Made by a program: the position numbers and the translations under genes. Of a stretch of 22,603 bases of DNA, positions 6,422 to 15,800 are shown in pieces. The stretch is taken from contig DITG01000068.1 of assembly GCA_002422045.1 (NCBI GenBank), forward strand, positions 1-22,603, given 5' to 3'. The stretch's first letter is position 1. Every line of letters begins with the position of its first letter. The DNA is from Acholeplasmataceae bacterium UBA6190. GTDB lineage: Bacteria; Bacillota_I; Bacilli_A; Acholeplasmatales; Acholeplasmataceae. Under the pieces are notes generated by a model. That model was not told where the DNA came from. It did not search any database and saw only the letters and a program-made list of their open reading frames with translations.

Positions 6422-8605
6422 TTAGATTGCACACTTTTCGTAATCACATTCTTGGTTATTACAGTGGATACAACCCTGTTTCTTGACCAGAACATCGCCA
6501 CAAAGCGGGCAAAGTTCTCTTTCAATCTTTTCGGGGATATATCCTGTCTGTGAAACTGTGATGTGTGTGACATATTCTCTGACTTCATTGGTCTTCTTGT
6601 TGATCCATTTCTCTTCAAGATGAACATGAGGGGGGGTCGCGGGATTCAAATCTTCAGTGTTCTCATTGATACCTGCGAGAATACCAATCTTCGCGCAACG
6701 GTCTCTAAAGACGGTAGCACCCTTGAATCCGAGTTTCCATGCAGTCTTATAAATATTCTTGACATCATCGACGGTTGCTGCGTTGGGAATGTTGAATGTT
6801 GAACTGATGGCGGTATCGACATATTTCTGGATCGTTGCCTGAACATGTGCGCGTTCCATGAAATCGATATTCTGTGAAGTGATCAGTGCCCAATCGGGTA
6901 GTTTTTCTGGTTCAACACCGAGTGCCTTCGCAAGTGCGAGTGGCGTCTTTTCCCAAATGGTGATTGTCTTTTCTTCATCAAACATGGAGACAATACGTCT
7001 GGTGTAATTGATTTGGAAGAATGGCTCTACGCCGCCACTTACGCCTAAGATATTGGAAATCGATCCCGTTGGCGCAATCGATAACAGTCTGGAGTTTCTC
7101 ATACCATACTTCTTGATGAGTTCATCGGTATCTGGATCGATGCCGACTTGATAGAACGTCGATCTTGAGATCTTGTCATAATCGAATCTTGGGAATGCTC
7201 CAAGTTCTTTAGCACGGAGTGCGGATGCTTTCGCAGCTGAATTTAGCATTCTTCTCATCAGTTTATCCAAGAACTCAAGGAATTCTTGTGATCCATAACG
7301 CAGTCTCATGGAAAGTGCAAGGTCAGCCAGACCCATGACACCGAGTCCGACTTCACGGAACTGAATGACATGTTCTCTTTGTTCTGGTAATGCATGGCGA
7401 TCACCGAGCATGGTGAGTAGATCATCGAGTGCTAAAATCATTTCTGAGACAACGAAATCGAATCTGTCCCAGTCATACACGGGATGATCGGTGAATGGGT
7501 TTTTGACAAACGCATTCAAATTGATGGAACCCAAGTTACATGAACCATGGGGCATCAGGGGTTGTTCGCCACATGGATTGGTGGCAGTGAATTTGACATC
7601 TGGATATTCGGATAGGAAATGATAATCATTCATGTGATCAATGAAGACAACACCTGGATCGCCCATGGTATGTGCCGCGTATCCAACCAATGACAAGAGA
7701 TCTTTTGCATTGATCTTCTTTTCAATCAATTCATAGGGTGTTTCAAATCTCATGACCCATGTTTCATTGTTTTCGACAGCATTCATGAAGTCATCAGTGA
7801 CTGCGATCGAAATGTTTGCACCATTGACTTTGGACAAATCCAGTTTGGTGGTGATGAAATCAATGATATCGGGATGATCGATATTGAGAACAAGCATCAA
7901 GGCACCTCTACGGTTGTCTTGTTGCGTGTTTAGCGTCGTGTGTGAGTATTTTTCAGCGAATACCATCACACCTGGTGTGGTATTGGAAGAGTTATTGACT
8001 TTCGCACCCTTCGGTCTGATCTTGGATAAGTTCATGCCTTGTCCGCCACCATAACTATAGGTTCTTGCGATCTGATAGTCAACCTTATAAATCGATTCTA
8101 AACTATCTTCTGGGTCTTTGACGACATAGCAGTTCGAACCTGTGATATTACCTTCTCTGCCAATCGCATAAAGGTTTCTGCCACCAAAGATTGCTTCCTT
8201 GCGTCTGAGAATCTTTTCAAGTGAAGACTTACCGAAAGCAATACGCTTGATGAAATCCTTCTTGTCTTCTCCGTTGATCAGATATTTCTTCAATATAAGA
8301 TCCTGACGTTCGTCGTTATCTCCCCATGGATTTTCACGATCTGTCTTTTGCTTTTCTCTATACTTGATATAAGCTCTTGCAGCATCATACTGCTTTTTCT
8401 TCATCAAATAGAGTTCGACATCGTCCTGGATGGTTTCGATTGTCACTTCTAGATTTTTGTAAGGCTTGGCAATTTCCGATGCTTGTTTCAGACACTCTTC
8501 ATCGGAGAAGTTTTCTCCGACATTTTTATATGCCTTTTGCATCGCATTTGCGATTTTCTTTAAGTCAAACGGCTCCCTAGTTCCGTTTCTTTTGACTACA
8601 TACAT
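6422..8605 (-). CDS. nrdJ: Adenosylcobalamin-dependent (class II) ribonucleotide reductase
   Basis: Reduces ribonucleotides to deoxyribonucleotides with a coenzyme-B12-generated thiyl radical and needs no oxygen. Counting from the chosen start (727 residues): an ATP-cone regulatory domain at about 1-90 (VVKRNG...PFD); redox Cys159 in GSNCYV; the active-site group N343-P-C345-G-E347, with Cys345 the expected thiyl radical; second redox Cys356 in GSCNLGSINL; APTGSISNILG further on; and a C-terminal cysteine-rich tail (CPLCG...CIHC...CDYEKC) expected to re-reduce the active site and/or bind zinc. ATG at 8605 has GAGGTGG upstream; an in-frame ATG at 8641 has none. Class I and III enzymes are excluded by this layout. 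B12 must be made or imported. I saw no cobalamin riboswitch or NrdR box upstream. Confidence 0.95.
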   Translation of the reverse strand: MYVVKRNGTREPFDLKKIANAMQKAYKNVGENFSDEECLKQASEIAKPYKNLEVTIETIQDDVELYLMKKKQYDAARAYIKYREKQKTDRENPWGDNDERQDLILKKYLINGEDKKDFIKRIAFGKSSLEKILRRKEAIFGGRNLYAIGREGNITGSNCYVVKDPEDSLESIYKVDYQIARTYSYGGGQGMNLSKIRPKGAKVNNSSNTTPGVMVFAEKYSHTTLNTQQDNRRGALMLVLNIDHPDIIDFITTKLDLSKVNGANISIAVTDDFMNAVENNETWVMRFETPYELIEKKINAKDLLSLVGYAAHTMGDPGVVFIDHMNDYHFLSEYPDVKFTATNPCGEQPLMPHGSCNLGSINLNAFVKNPFTDHPVYDWDRFDFVVSEMILALDDLLTMLGDRHALPEQREHVIQFREVGLGVMGLADLALSMRLRYGSQEFLEFLDKLMRRMLNSAAKASALRAKELGAFPRFDYDKISRSTFYQVGIDPDTDELIKKYGMRNSRLLSIAPTGSISNILGVSGGVEPFFQINYTRRIVSMFDEEKTITIWEKTPLALAKALGVEPEKLPDWALITSQNIDFMERAHVQATIQKYVDTAISSTFNIPNAATVDDVKNIYKTAWKLGFKGATVFRDRCAKIGILAGINENTEDLNPATPPHVHLEEKWINKKTNEVREYVTHITVSQTGYIPEKIERELCPLCGDVLVKKQGCIHCNNQECDYEKCAI

Positions 8606-8667
8606 CTTATCCACCTCTTCTAATTTATCCCCTGCAACCATATCAATATCTTGAAAGGGTTGTTTGT

Positions 8668-8696
8668 ATTATAGCGTCTTTAATCATTGATTTCAA
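8668..8696 (-). promoter_or_regulatory. Promoter of nrdJ
   Basis: TTGAAA (8691-8696), 17-base spacer, TATAAT (8668-8673) on the minus strand, with a leader of about 55 bases before the nrdJ start at 8605. Confidence 0.8.
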
Positions 8697-8737
8697 CCAT
8701 GTTGTCTTAATTTAACAAAAGAAATTTTTCGTGATTT

Positions 8738-8752
8738 TGATACGTAGTATCA
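8738..8752. promoter_or_regulatory. Palindrome TGATAC-GTA-GTATCA upstream of the nrdJ promoter
   Basis: A perfect 6+3+6 inverted repeat about 42 bases upstream of the nrdJ -35, in a gap otherwise free of genes. It is suited to binding a dimeric regulator. The factor is unknown. Confidence 0.4.
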
Positions 8753-8753
8753 G

Positions 8754-8803
8754 CAAATAAATACAAAATGGCTTCATGATGGGGCTTTCCCACACAAAGC
8801 CAT
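8754..8803 (-). terminator. Possible terminator after the DUF2804 gene
   Basis: On the minus strand ATGGCTT pairs with AAGCCAT (8797-8803 with 8768-8774) and is followed by TTTTGTATTTATTT. An alternative inner hairpin, GGCTTT with AAAGCC, competes for the same strand. The T tract is interrupted, so this is a moderate call. Confidence 0.45.
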
Positions 8804-8826
8804 GGTGGTCTTTTGTGCTTAAGTAT

Positions 8827-9846
8827 TTACCAGCGATTAGAAACCTTCTCAGCGAATCCAATCATCTCTTTGATTTCAAGCGTCTCTTGATCAGACAGTT
8901 TGAATGTACCTGAAAAATATCCAAAGACCTGATGTTGCATGGACTGGAGAATCAGAATGTTCGTATTCGAATGTCTGTCTAAGATGGGTGTGAACACCAA
9001 ATCAATATCTTTGGAGTCTGATTGGATGATCCAAGGAGACATGAAGTCATCTTTGTTGTTGATGACTGGAATGTTGAAGACAACATCATTCAGTTTAAAG
9101 GTCCGATCATTGACAAAAAGCATATTTTCAGTTGCCTTGCTTGTGTCACCAAATCCATAGCCTAGATTGAAACCGATTTTTTGACCGTTTTGAATACCAG
9201 ATAGCGAGGACCAATACCACGTATTCTTGTATGTCCAAACCCCTCTACCCCAATCAAGGACACCGTAAGCATCCGTGAAATTATAGTTTTGATCACCTAG
9301 TTTGACATAGCCTCTCGCCTTGAGAAGGTTGATTTTTTGATTGTAGTAGAAATGTTTTGGTTTCAAAAAAGGTGTCGCGATGACCATGGAGTCCTTAATC
9401 GTGGGTTGAAGCACCAAGTCTATTGACAGATCCACACCTTTTTGAAAGTTTTTGACATTTGCCGTGATGTGCCTGTTTTTTCCTTCAAGCACATAAGAGA
9501 TCGCATGGTTCTTTTTGTTGAAGATGACATTGCCTCTGTCAGAAGATTCTGGCATCTTGAGCTTTCCATGAGGAAACCATCCGATATTTGTGGATGATTT
9601 TTCTTTCTTCTGTTCAAAATCAAACCATGTGACAGATGTGAGCCACAAATAATCATTATCCGCTACCGTTAAGGCAACCCCATATGATGCGTTACCAACA
9701 TAATAATAATCCCATTCCTTGATTCTGAGTCCTTTGACTTTGACTGCGCTACGGTCATAGGCTTTGACAAGTGCTGTATGATAGCCAGCTTCAACGAGGA
9801 GACCTTTTGTGTCCAAGAGTGGACCTCTGGTGAGTTTCTGTTGCAA
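8827..9846 (-). CDS. DUF2804 family protein
   Basis: A 339-residue protein I recognise as DUF2804 by its N-terminal pattern (LTRGPLLDTKG, then RIKEWDYYYVGN), tryptophan- and tyrosine-rich beta strands, and the mid-protein AYGVLDWGRGVWTYKNTWYWSS block. The family is uncharacterised; its fold is thought to be a beta-rich, lipocalin- or hydroxysteroid-dehydratase-like barrel, which is weak knowledge. There is no signal peptide and no membrane helix, so it should be cytoplasmic. The start is TTG at 9846, with GGGAGGAA seven bases upstream. It is divergent from the nuclease-helicase gene, with about 90 bases between, and I see no functional link to either neighbour. Confidence 0.8.
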   Translation of the reverse strand: MQQKLTRGPLLDTKGLLVEAGYHTALVKAYDRSAVKVKGLRIKEWDYYYVGNASYGVALTVADNDYLWLTSVTWFDFEQKKEKSSTNIGWFPHGKLKMPESSDRGNVIFNKKNHAISYVLEGKNRHITANVKNFQKGVDLSIDLVLQPTIKDSMVIATPFLKPKHFYYNQKINLLKARGYVKLGDQNYNFTDAYGVLDWGRGVWTYKNTWYWSSLSGIQNGQKIGFNLGYGFGDTSKATENMLFVNDRTFKLNDVVFNIPVINNKDDFMSPWIIQSDSKDIDLVFTPILDRHSNTNILILQSMQHQVFGYFSGTFKLSDQETLEIKEMIGFAEKVSNRW

Positions 9847-9877
9847 ATCGATTCCTCCCTTTGATTTCTATACATTC

Positions 9878-9906
9878 ATTGTAGACCATTTGTTCAAAAA
9901 TGTCAT
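9878..9906 (-). promoter_or_regulatory. Promoter of the DUF2804 gene
   Basis: ATGACA (9901-9906), 17-base spacer, TACAAT (9878-9883) on the minus strand, each five of six to consensus, 31 bases before the TTG start. Confidence 0.55.
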
Positions 9907-9936
9907 CTTGCATGTTATCATACAGGTGAGGTATTT

Positions 9937-12294
9937 ATGAAAACATACAAAATAGGTGTTGGTGAACTGGTTGGTTTTCTTTATGCATCGGGTGACTTGT
10001 CATCTGAGACATTTCAAAACGTTTCCTTGCTTGAAGGTACCAGAGCCCATCAATACGTACAAAGTCAATATGCATCAACCGATCAAAGTGAAGTCTCGAT
10101 CAGTATTGTGTGGAAAAACCACGATTACGAACTGGTGATTTCAGGCAGAATCGATGGTATTTTGGTTCGGGATGATATCACCCTCATCGAGGAAATCAAG
10201 AGTACGAGATATCCGATTTTTACCGATGATTTCACCATGAATCAGGAACATCATGCACAGTTAAAGATGTATGCGTACATGTACATGCGCGCGATGAATT
10301 TAACAGATATCCACGGTCGAGTCACTTATATCCAATTATCGGATTACAAGATGAGACACTTTCCGGATATTTTTGATGTTGACTTGCTTCAAACGTTTTT
10401 TGAGTCCTCGATTCTGGAATATGCCAAATGGCTTGATATTGTCCACGCCCACAATCTGAGAAAACTGGATTCACTTCAAACGTTGGTCTTTCCTTTTGAT
10501 ACCTATCGTAGAGGTCAACGGGAGATGATGTCTGCGGTCTATCGTACCATGATGGAAGATGACATTCTTTATGCAATTGCCCCAACAGGGATTGGGAAGA
10601 CGATGGCAGCATTGTTTTCTACCTTGAAATCGCTTCACGAAGACAATCAAAAGATTTTCTATCTCTCAGCAAAAACGCAAGGCAAGCGTGTAGCCTTAGA
10701 ATCCATGGATATGCTTCATGAGGCTGGACTTGAAACCAAAACACTTGAGATCACGTCAAAAGATACCATCTGTTTCTTAGAAAAAAGAGAATGTGATCCT
10801 GAAAAATGTCCGTTTGCCAAAGGGTTTTTCGATAGACTTTCAGAGGCTACCAAAGATATTTTCATGCACGAAACACTCATGTCTCGGGCAGTTGTCGAAC
10901 GTTATGCAAGAAAGCACTCTGTCTGTCCATTTGAATTTTCACTCTTTGTTTCCTATTTTGTTGATGTCATCATCTGTGATTATAACTATGCCTTTGACCC
11001 GAGAATTCATCTGATTCGCTATTTTGATGATTCGAGTTTCAAGCCACTGATCTTGGTTGATGAGGCACATAACATGATTCAAAGATCAAGAGACATGTAT
11101 TCATCAACGTTGATCAAGTCAGATTTCATCCTGTTAAGACGTGCTGCTTCAAAGTTAAAGCCAAGTATCCGGAACGCTGTTAAAAAAGTGCTTGATCAAT
11201 ATGATCGATTTGAAGAACAACTCAATATCGAACCTTTCTTAACCTTCATTCACCTTGACCCAAACTTCTTAGATGCGATCAAACATCTCATGAAAAAGAT
11301 CGAAAACGCCCTCAAGGAACAGCCAAAGTACTCAAGAAAAAGCGATGTGATGGAGTATTATCTTTCACTGCTTTCTTTTGTCATCATCTTTGACTTCTAC
11401 AATGATGCTTATGTGACCAATATCCTTCGTCTCGAAGATGGTGATGTATCATTAACACTACAATGTCTGGATGCGAGCGAGTTCATTCATGATACCGTCA
11501 AAAATAAAGCTTATGGCACTGTCTTCTTTTCAGCAACACTTTATCCCATCGATTACTATATGACACTACTCACAGAAAAAGAAGGCGAAACTCTGAAGAT
11601 CAGATCGCCATTCAAGCCTGAAAAACTGAAAATTGTGTTGATGAATCAAATCTCGACACGCTATCAGGACAGAACGTCTTCTTTACCTTTGGTCGTTGAA
11701 ACCATCATGAATGTCCTGGAATCTAAAAAAGGTAACTATATTGTCTTCTTTCCCTCTTATCTCTACATGAAACAAGTCATCGATTTGTTACCTACCGAGC
11801 TCAATGCAGATATCATCATTCAAGAAAAGGATATGCAAATCGAACTACGAGATCTCATTCTTGAAAGGTTCAAGGAAAAGAATGAACGATCTCAGCTTGC
11901 ATTCTTTGTCATGGGTGGTATGTTTGCTGAAGGTATCGATTATGTCGGAGATATGCTTAATGGGGTGATTGTCGTAGGCGTCGGTTTACCCTCATTGTCC
12001 GAATCAAACAATCAACTCAAATCATATTATCAGAAAACATTCAACAAAGGATTTGAGTATGCTTATACGTATCCTGGCATGAACAAAGTCATCCAGGCGG
12101 TTGGTAGAGTGATCAGGAGAGATTCAGACTATGGGATTGCTATCTTGATTGATGATCGATTCACCACCCAGACATATCGCAAACTATTTCCTATCGAATG
12201 GAAAAACATTGAAATCATCAGTCAGCCCAAGGATTTGAAACAACCACTGATTGCGTTTTGGAAATCTCATGAAAATGATACAGGGACCCGCTGA
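9937..12294 (+). CDS. RecB-like nuclease fused to XPD/DinG-like iron-sulfur DNA helicase
   Basis: A 785-residue two-part DNA repair-type enzyme and the only plus-strand gene here. Residues 1-170 look like a PD-(D/E)xK nuclease of the RecB/Cas4 fold: His38 in RAHQY, Asp73 in GRIDG, Glu86-x-Lys88 in EEIKST, then a QLKMYAY helix. It lacks the cysteines of Cas4. Residues 190-785 are a superfamily 2 DEAD_2 helicase: Walker A APTGIGKT (215-222), four cysteines that can hold a 4Fe-4S cluster (279, 286, 291, 330), LVDEAH (373-378), and motif VI QAVGRVIRR (720-728). XPD-type helicases unwind DNA 5' to 3'. Fusions of this kind occur in other Firmicutes, but their job is not known to me. AGGTGAGG precedes the ATG. 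The stop codon lies inside the terminator loop. Confidence 0.88.
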   Translation: MKTYKIGVGELVGFLYASGDLSSETFQNVSLLEGTRAHQYVQSQYASTDQSEVSISIVWKNHDYELVISGRIDGILVRDDITLIEEIKSTRYPIFTDDFTMNQEHHAQLKMYAYMYMRAMNLTDIHGRVTYIQLSDYKMRHFPDIFDVDLLQTFFESSILEYAKWLDIVHAHNLRKLDSLQTLVFPFDTYRRGQREMMSAVYRTMMEDDILYAIAPTGIGKTMAALFSTLKSLHEDNQKIFYLSAKTQGKRVALESMDMLHEAGLETKTLEITSKDTICFLEKRECDPEKCPFAKGFFDRLSEATKDIFMHETLMSRAVVERYARKHSVCPFEFSLFVSYFVDVIICDYNYAFDPRIHLIRYFDDSSFKPLILVDEAHNMIQRSRDMYSSTLIKSDFILLRRAASKLKPSIRNAVKKVLDQYDRFEEQLNIEPFLTFIHLDPNFLDAIKHLMKKIENALKEQPKYSRKSDVMEYYLSLLSFVIIFDFYNDAYVTNILRLEDGDVSLTLQCLDASEFIHDTVKNKAYGTVFFSATLYPIDYYMTLLTEKEGETLKIRSPFKPEKLKIVLMNQISTRYQDRTSSLPLVVETIMNVLESKKGNYIVFFPSYLYMKQVIDLLPTELNADIIIQEKDMQIELRDLILERFKEKNERSQLAFFVMGGMFAEGIDYVGDMLNGVIVVGVGLPSLSESNNQLKSYYQKTFNKGFEYAYTYPGMNKVIQAVGRVIRRDSDYGIAILIDDRFTTQTYRKLFPIEWKNIEIISQPKDLKQPLIAFWKSHENDTGTR

Positions 12295-12308
12295 GGTCCC
12301 TGTTTTTT
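12281..12308 (+). terminator. Intrinsic terminator overlapping the helicase stop codon
   Basis: Perfect eight-base stem CAGGGACC/GGTCCCTG with loop CGCTGA, followed by six T. The TGA stop is in the loop, and the T tract runs into the stop codon of the convergent tetR gene. Confidence 0.93.
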
Positions 12309-12888
12309 AGCTTTGGATGCGTCTTAAGACTTCTTCATAAATCAATTCAAGAAGTTGTTCCCGATTGATATCCATTTTATGGTTTACATACTGAAACAGT
12401 AATCCGGTCATGATGGCTTGGATCACATATCCGTCATAAGGTTTGGGTATTCTGGGAAGGATGACCCCTTCAACGACGCCCAAGTAGAGAATATCTTCAA
12501 ATCTTTTCTTGATTTTCTGTTGCAACTCCAATACTTTGGGTTCCAGTGATTTCCCAAATTTGTAAAACTGCTCCGCATGATGATTCATCAGCATATCCAT
12601 GATGGATGCCGCATCTTCCATGACAACGAGATTTCTCTCGAGTTGTTCGATGAAAGCACCTTTGAAACTCATGTCTTCCAAATCCTTGAGCAATATCGAT
12701 TCATAGGTTGATAACAGATACTGATAGGTTTCTTCAATCATTTCTTCTTTTGATTTGAAATACTCGTAAACAGTGCTTTTGCCAATCACAGCATCATTTG
12801 CAATCTTAGCCAATGAAATCTGATCGGTCATGCCTTCTTTGATATAGCTGACAACAGCTGCCAGTATCTTATCCTTCGTGGTTTGCAT
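12307..12888 (-). CDS. TetR family transcriptional repressor, likely regulator of the RND exporter
   Basis: A 193-residue TetR/AcrR-type repressor. The N-terminal helix-turn-helix is clear: KDKILAA..., then ISLAKIANDAVIGKSTVYEYFKSKEEM, with the TVYEYF recognition helix followed by a helical ligand domain. I chose the ATG at 12888 because GAGGAAG stands six bases before it and because the family's domain starts right there; an in-frame upstream start at 12951 would lie deep in the RND gene. It overlaps the RND stop by 20 bases, so both come from one transcript. A GACCG-type palindrome at the operon promoter is the expected operator, giving self-repression that an inducing drug or lipid would lift. 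The inducer is unknown. Confidence 0.92.
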   Translation of the reverse strand: MQTTKDKILAAVVSYIKEGMTDQISLAKIANDAVIGKSTVYEYFKSKEEMIEETYQYLLSTYESILLKDLEDMSFKGAFIEQLERNLVVMEDAASIMDMLMNHHAEQFYKFGKSLEPKVLELQQKIKKRFEDILYLGVVEGVILPRIPKPYDGYVIQAIMTGLLFQYVNHKMDINREQLLELIYEEVLRRIQS

Positions 12889-15800
12889 GTTGTGCTTCCT
12901 CTTTTCGAATAGTCTTACGATTGATAGCAGCATAGATGGTCGGAATGACAACCAATGTCAATACGGTTGCATAAATCAATCCTCCGATGGCGGTGATGGC
13001 CATCGGTTGCAACAACTCAGCACCTTCTCCAAAGCCAAGTGCAAGTGTCAGGAGTGCCAAGATGGTGGTGAGTGCTGTCATCAGAATTGGACGAATTCTA
13101 GTCTGTCCTGCCAACAGGATGGCATCGATGACCTTATGTCCTTCTTCCCTGAGTTTGTTGATATAGTCAATCAAGACGATACCATTGTTGACAACAACAC
13201 CGATCAAGATGATGAATCCCATGATGGAAACCAAGCTGAGATAGGAATTCGTGATGAGTAGAGCGAACATGCCTCCGGTAAATGCCAGTGGAATGGTGCC
13301 TAAGATGATGAGTGGATACACCAGAGATTGAAACTGGATGGCCATGACCATGTAAACCAACAAGATAGCAACAAGTGCTGCAAGCGATAATTCAAAAACG
13401 GCTTGTAGGATATCTTCGCTTTCACCTTGGAAAGTGACTGTATAACCATTGCCAAATGTCTTGAACGTACTAGATTCAAGGTATTGATTGACCAGTCTGT
13501 TCACTTCTTGAGATACCAGGGTGATATTATAACCTTCACTCACTTGTGCGGTAACCGTCAGATATCTCGAAGACCCATCGGTGTTGATGGTTGCAAACCC
13601 AGTGACACGATCAATTGAGGCAATACTCGTTTCAGAATCTGTTGTATAAAGAGGCGCAAGCGCAAGTGACAGCAATGTCGGATCCATGGACATCGGATTC
13701 ATCACCAATTCGCCACCAACGACCTTGAGAAATGGATTGACAACAAGTTGCAAGGGTGAACCTGGCACATAGCCTGGAAGCATCGCGTTGATCACATAGA
13801 TGCCTTGATTCGATGATTCGATATAACGATCAATCATCGACCGTGTGGGTGCGTCAAACATCAGAATGCCGCCTAAGAAATTCAAATAATCTCCAAATAC
13901 ATCAAACGTGATACCGCCAGTCAATGCTTCAGAAGGCAAATCAAGCGTATAATCAACACCTTCGATATTGACAACAAGCGAAGCTGATGAGCCTAGCGAA
14001 TCTAAGTTTGTGTACAAATAGGCAATGTTATCCATGACCGCACGATTGGTCAGTCCATAAGCCATGGCATGTTCCAGATCAACCGTGATTTTCACGTTGT
14101 CTGCTGCTTTGCTGATGCCGTTATCTGGCTTCACAACGCCAGGAACGGTACTGATGATTGATGTGATCTCATTTGAAATCAGTTCAAGCGTTTGCAAGTC
14201 GTAGCCACTGACCTTGATATTGATGCCTTGGGCTTGTCCAAAGGATCCTGTGCTGTTTTGCTCGGCGACTTCAACTTCGATCACTTGACTTTCATCGAGG
14301 CCAGTGACTCTCGAATAATCAAAATCGGCAAACAGCGCTCTGATCAGTAACACATTGTCCTTGGTCGATTCTTTTCTGTTTTTTGTCAAATTGATGGTCA
14401 TTTCCAGTTGTCCTGAAGAAGCATTTGAAATCATGCCAAATCCGAACAAACTTCCACCATTGATGGATGCCGAAACATTTTCAATATCATCCATCTCGAG
14501 TAAATCTTTTGTGATTTCATCAGCAAATAACGCTCTTTGTTCAAAAGGAACCTGACTGGCGAGAGTGACTGTGATGCTTACCGTACCTTCATCTGAAGTA
14601 GGCAAGAAGATAAATCCTTTCATCGCGACGAGTCCTACCGATGAAGCCAATAAAATCAGGACAACACCCATCGTGAGCCATTTGTGCTTGAGTGTATAAG
14701 TGACTGACTTGACATAACCTTTTTTAAGTGAACGAATGACTTTTCCTTCAGGCTTATCGTTGCGATCATTAAGCATTCTGGATGCCATTGCTGGAACCAT
14801 GGTCAGTGCGATGAATAATGATGCTCCCAGTGAATATGCAATGGTGAGTGCCATGGAAATGAACACATCCGCGACGAGTCCTTCAATGAAAACGATTGGT
14901 AGAAAGACAGCCATGGTCGTCAGTGTCGAAGATGTGATGGCCGAAGCGACCTGCTTCGCACCTAAGATTGCTGCTTCTGTTTTCGATTTTCCTTCAGAAA
15001 TCATTCTGAAGATATTCTCAATGACGACAATCGAATTATCCACGAGCATCCCGATACCGAGTGCCAGACCTCCCATGGAGATCAAGTTCAAACTGATGTT
15101 GGTGAAATACATCAACATGAATGCTGCGATGACAGAAATTGGAATCGCAAGTCCGACGATCAACGTCGGTTTCACATCTTTCAAGAAAATGAATAAAATA
15201 AAGATGGCTAAAATCGCACCTAAAATGATATTTTGTAGGACTGAACTGATCGATTGATTGATGTATTCGCCTTGATCTAGAAGAATAGAGTAATGCGCAT
15301 CTAATCCCGCTTCGGCCTCCATGGCATCCAGTTTTGCAATGATATTTTCTGTGACTTCGGTGATGCCATAATCAGCCTGTTTCAAAAATGAAACTTGAAT
15401 ACCTTGGATACCGTTGATTTTTGAATAGGATTCGGTATTGGCATTGATATAACTGATGCCATCTGTCTGGACCAAATCCGAAAGTAGGATGACATTTCCG
15501 CCATCGTTTAAAATCGGGAGATTCGAGATATCTTCTAACGTACTTGGTTTGTCACCGAGATAAAGCATTCTGATTTCACCAGAATCCAAGGCAACGCCAA
15601 TCAAACCGCCAACGTTTTGGTCTTCAATCGCTTGCAAGACATCATCATGTGTGATCCCATATCCGTCAATGATGGCTTGATCCAGTTTGACGTTTAAAAT
15701 GACATCCGCTTCTCCTCTGATTCTCACATCAGCGACACCTGGAATGCTTTGCAAAGTGACCAATAAATCTCTTTGAATCCATTCGGTATTTCTGATCAAT

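Noticed and set aside
8606..8667. Cobalamin riboswitch in the nrdJ leader
   Set aside because: Expected for a B12-dependent enzyme, but the leader is only about 55 bases and has no B12-box-like motif.
9913..9921. Extended -10 (TGTTATCAT) for the helicase gene
   Set aside because: Transcription from it would start within the Shine-Dalgarno sequence, leaving too short a leader, and no -35 is visible.
12889..12951. Extended start of the TetR gene
   Set aside because: It would add 21 residues translated from inside the RND reading frame; the internal ATG has the ribosome site and matches the family start.
14736..15257. Plus-strand open reading of 173 codons inside the RND gene
   Set aside because: Antisense to strongly conserved RND transmembrane motifs, low-complexity Met/Ser/Ile-rich translation, no upstream signals.
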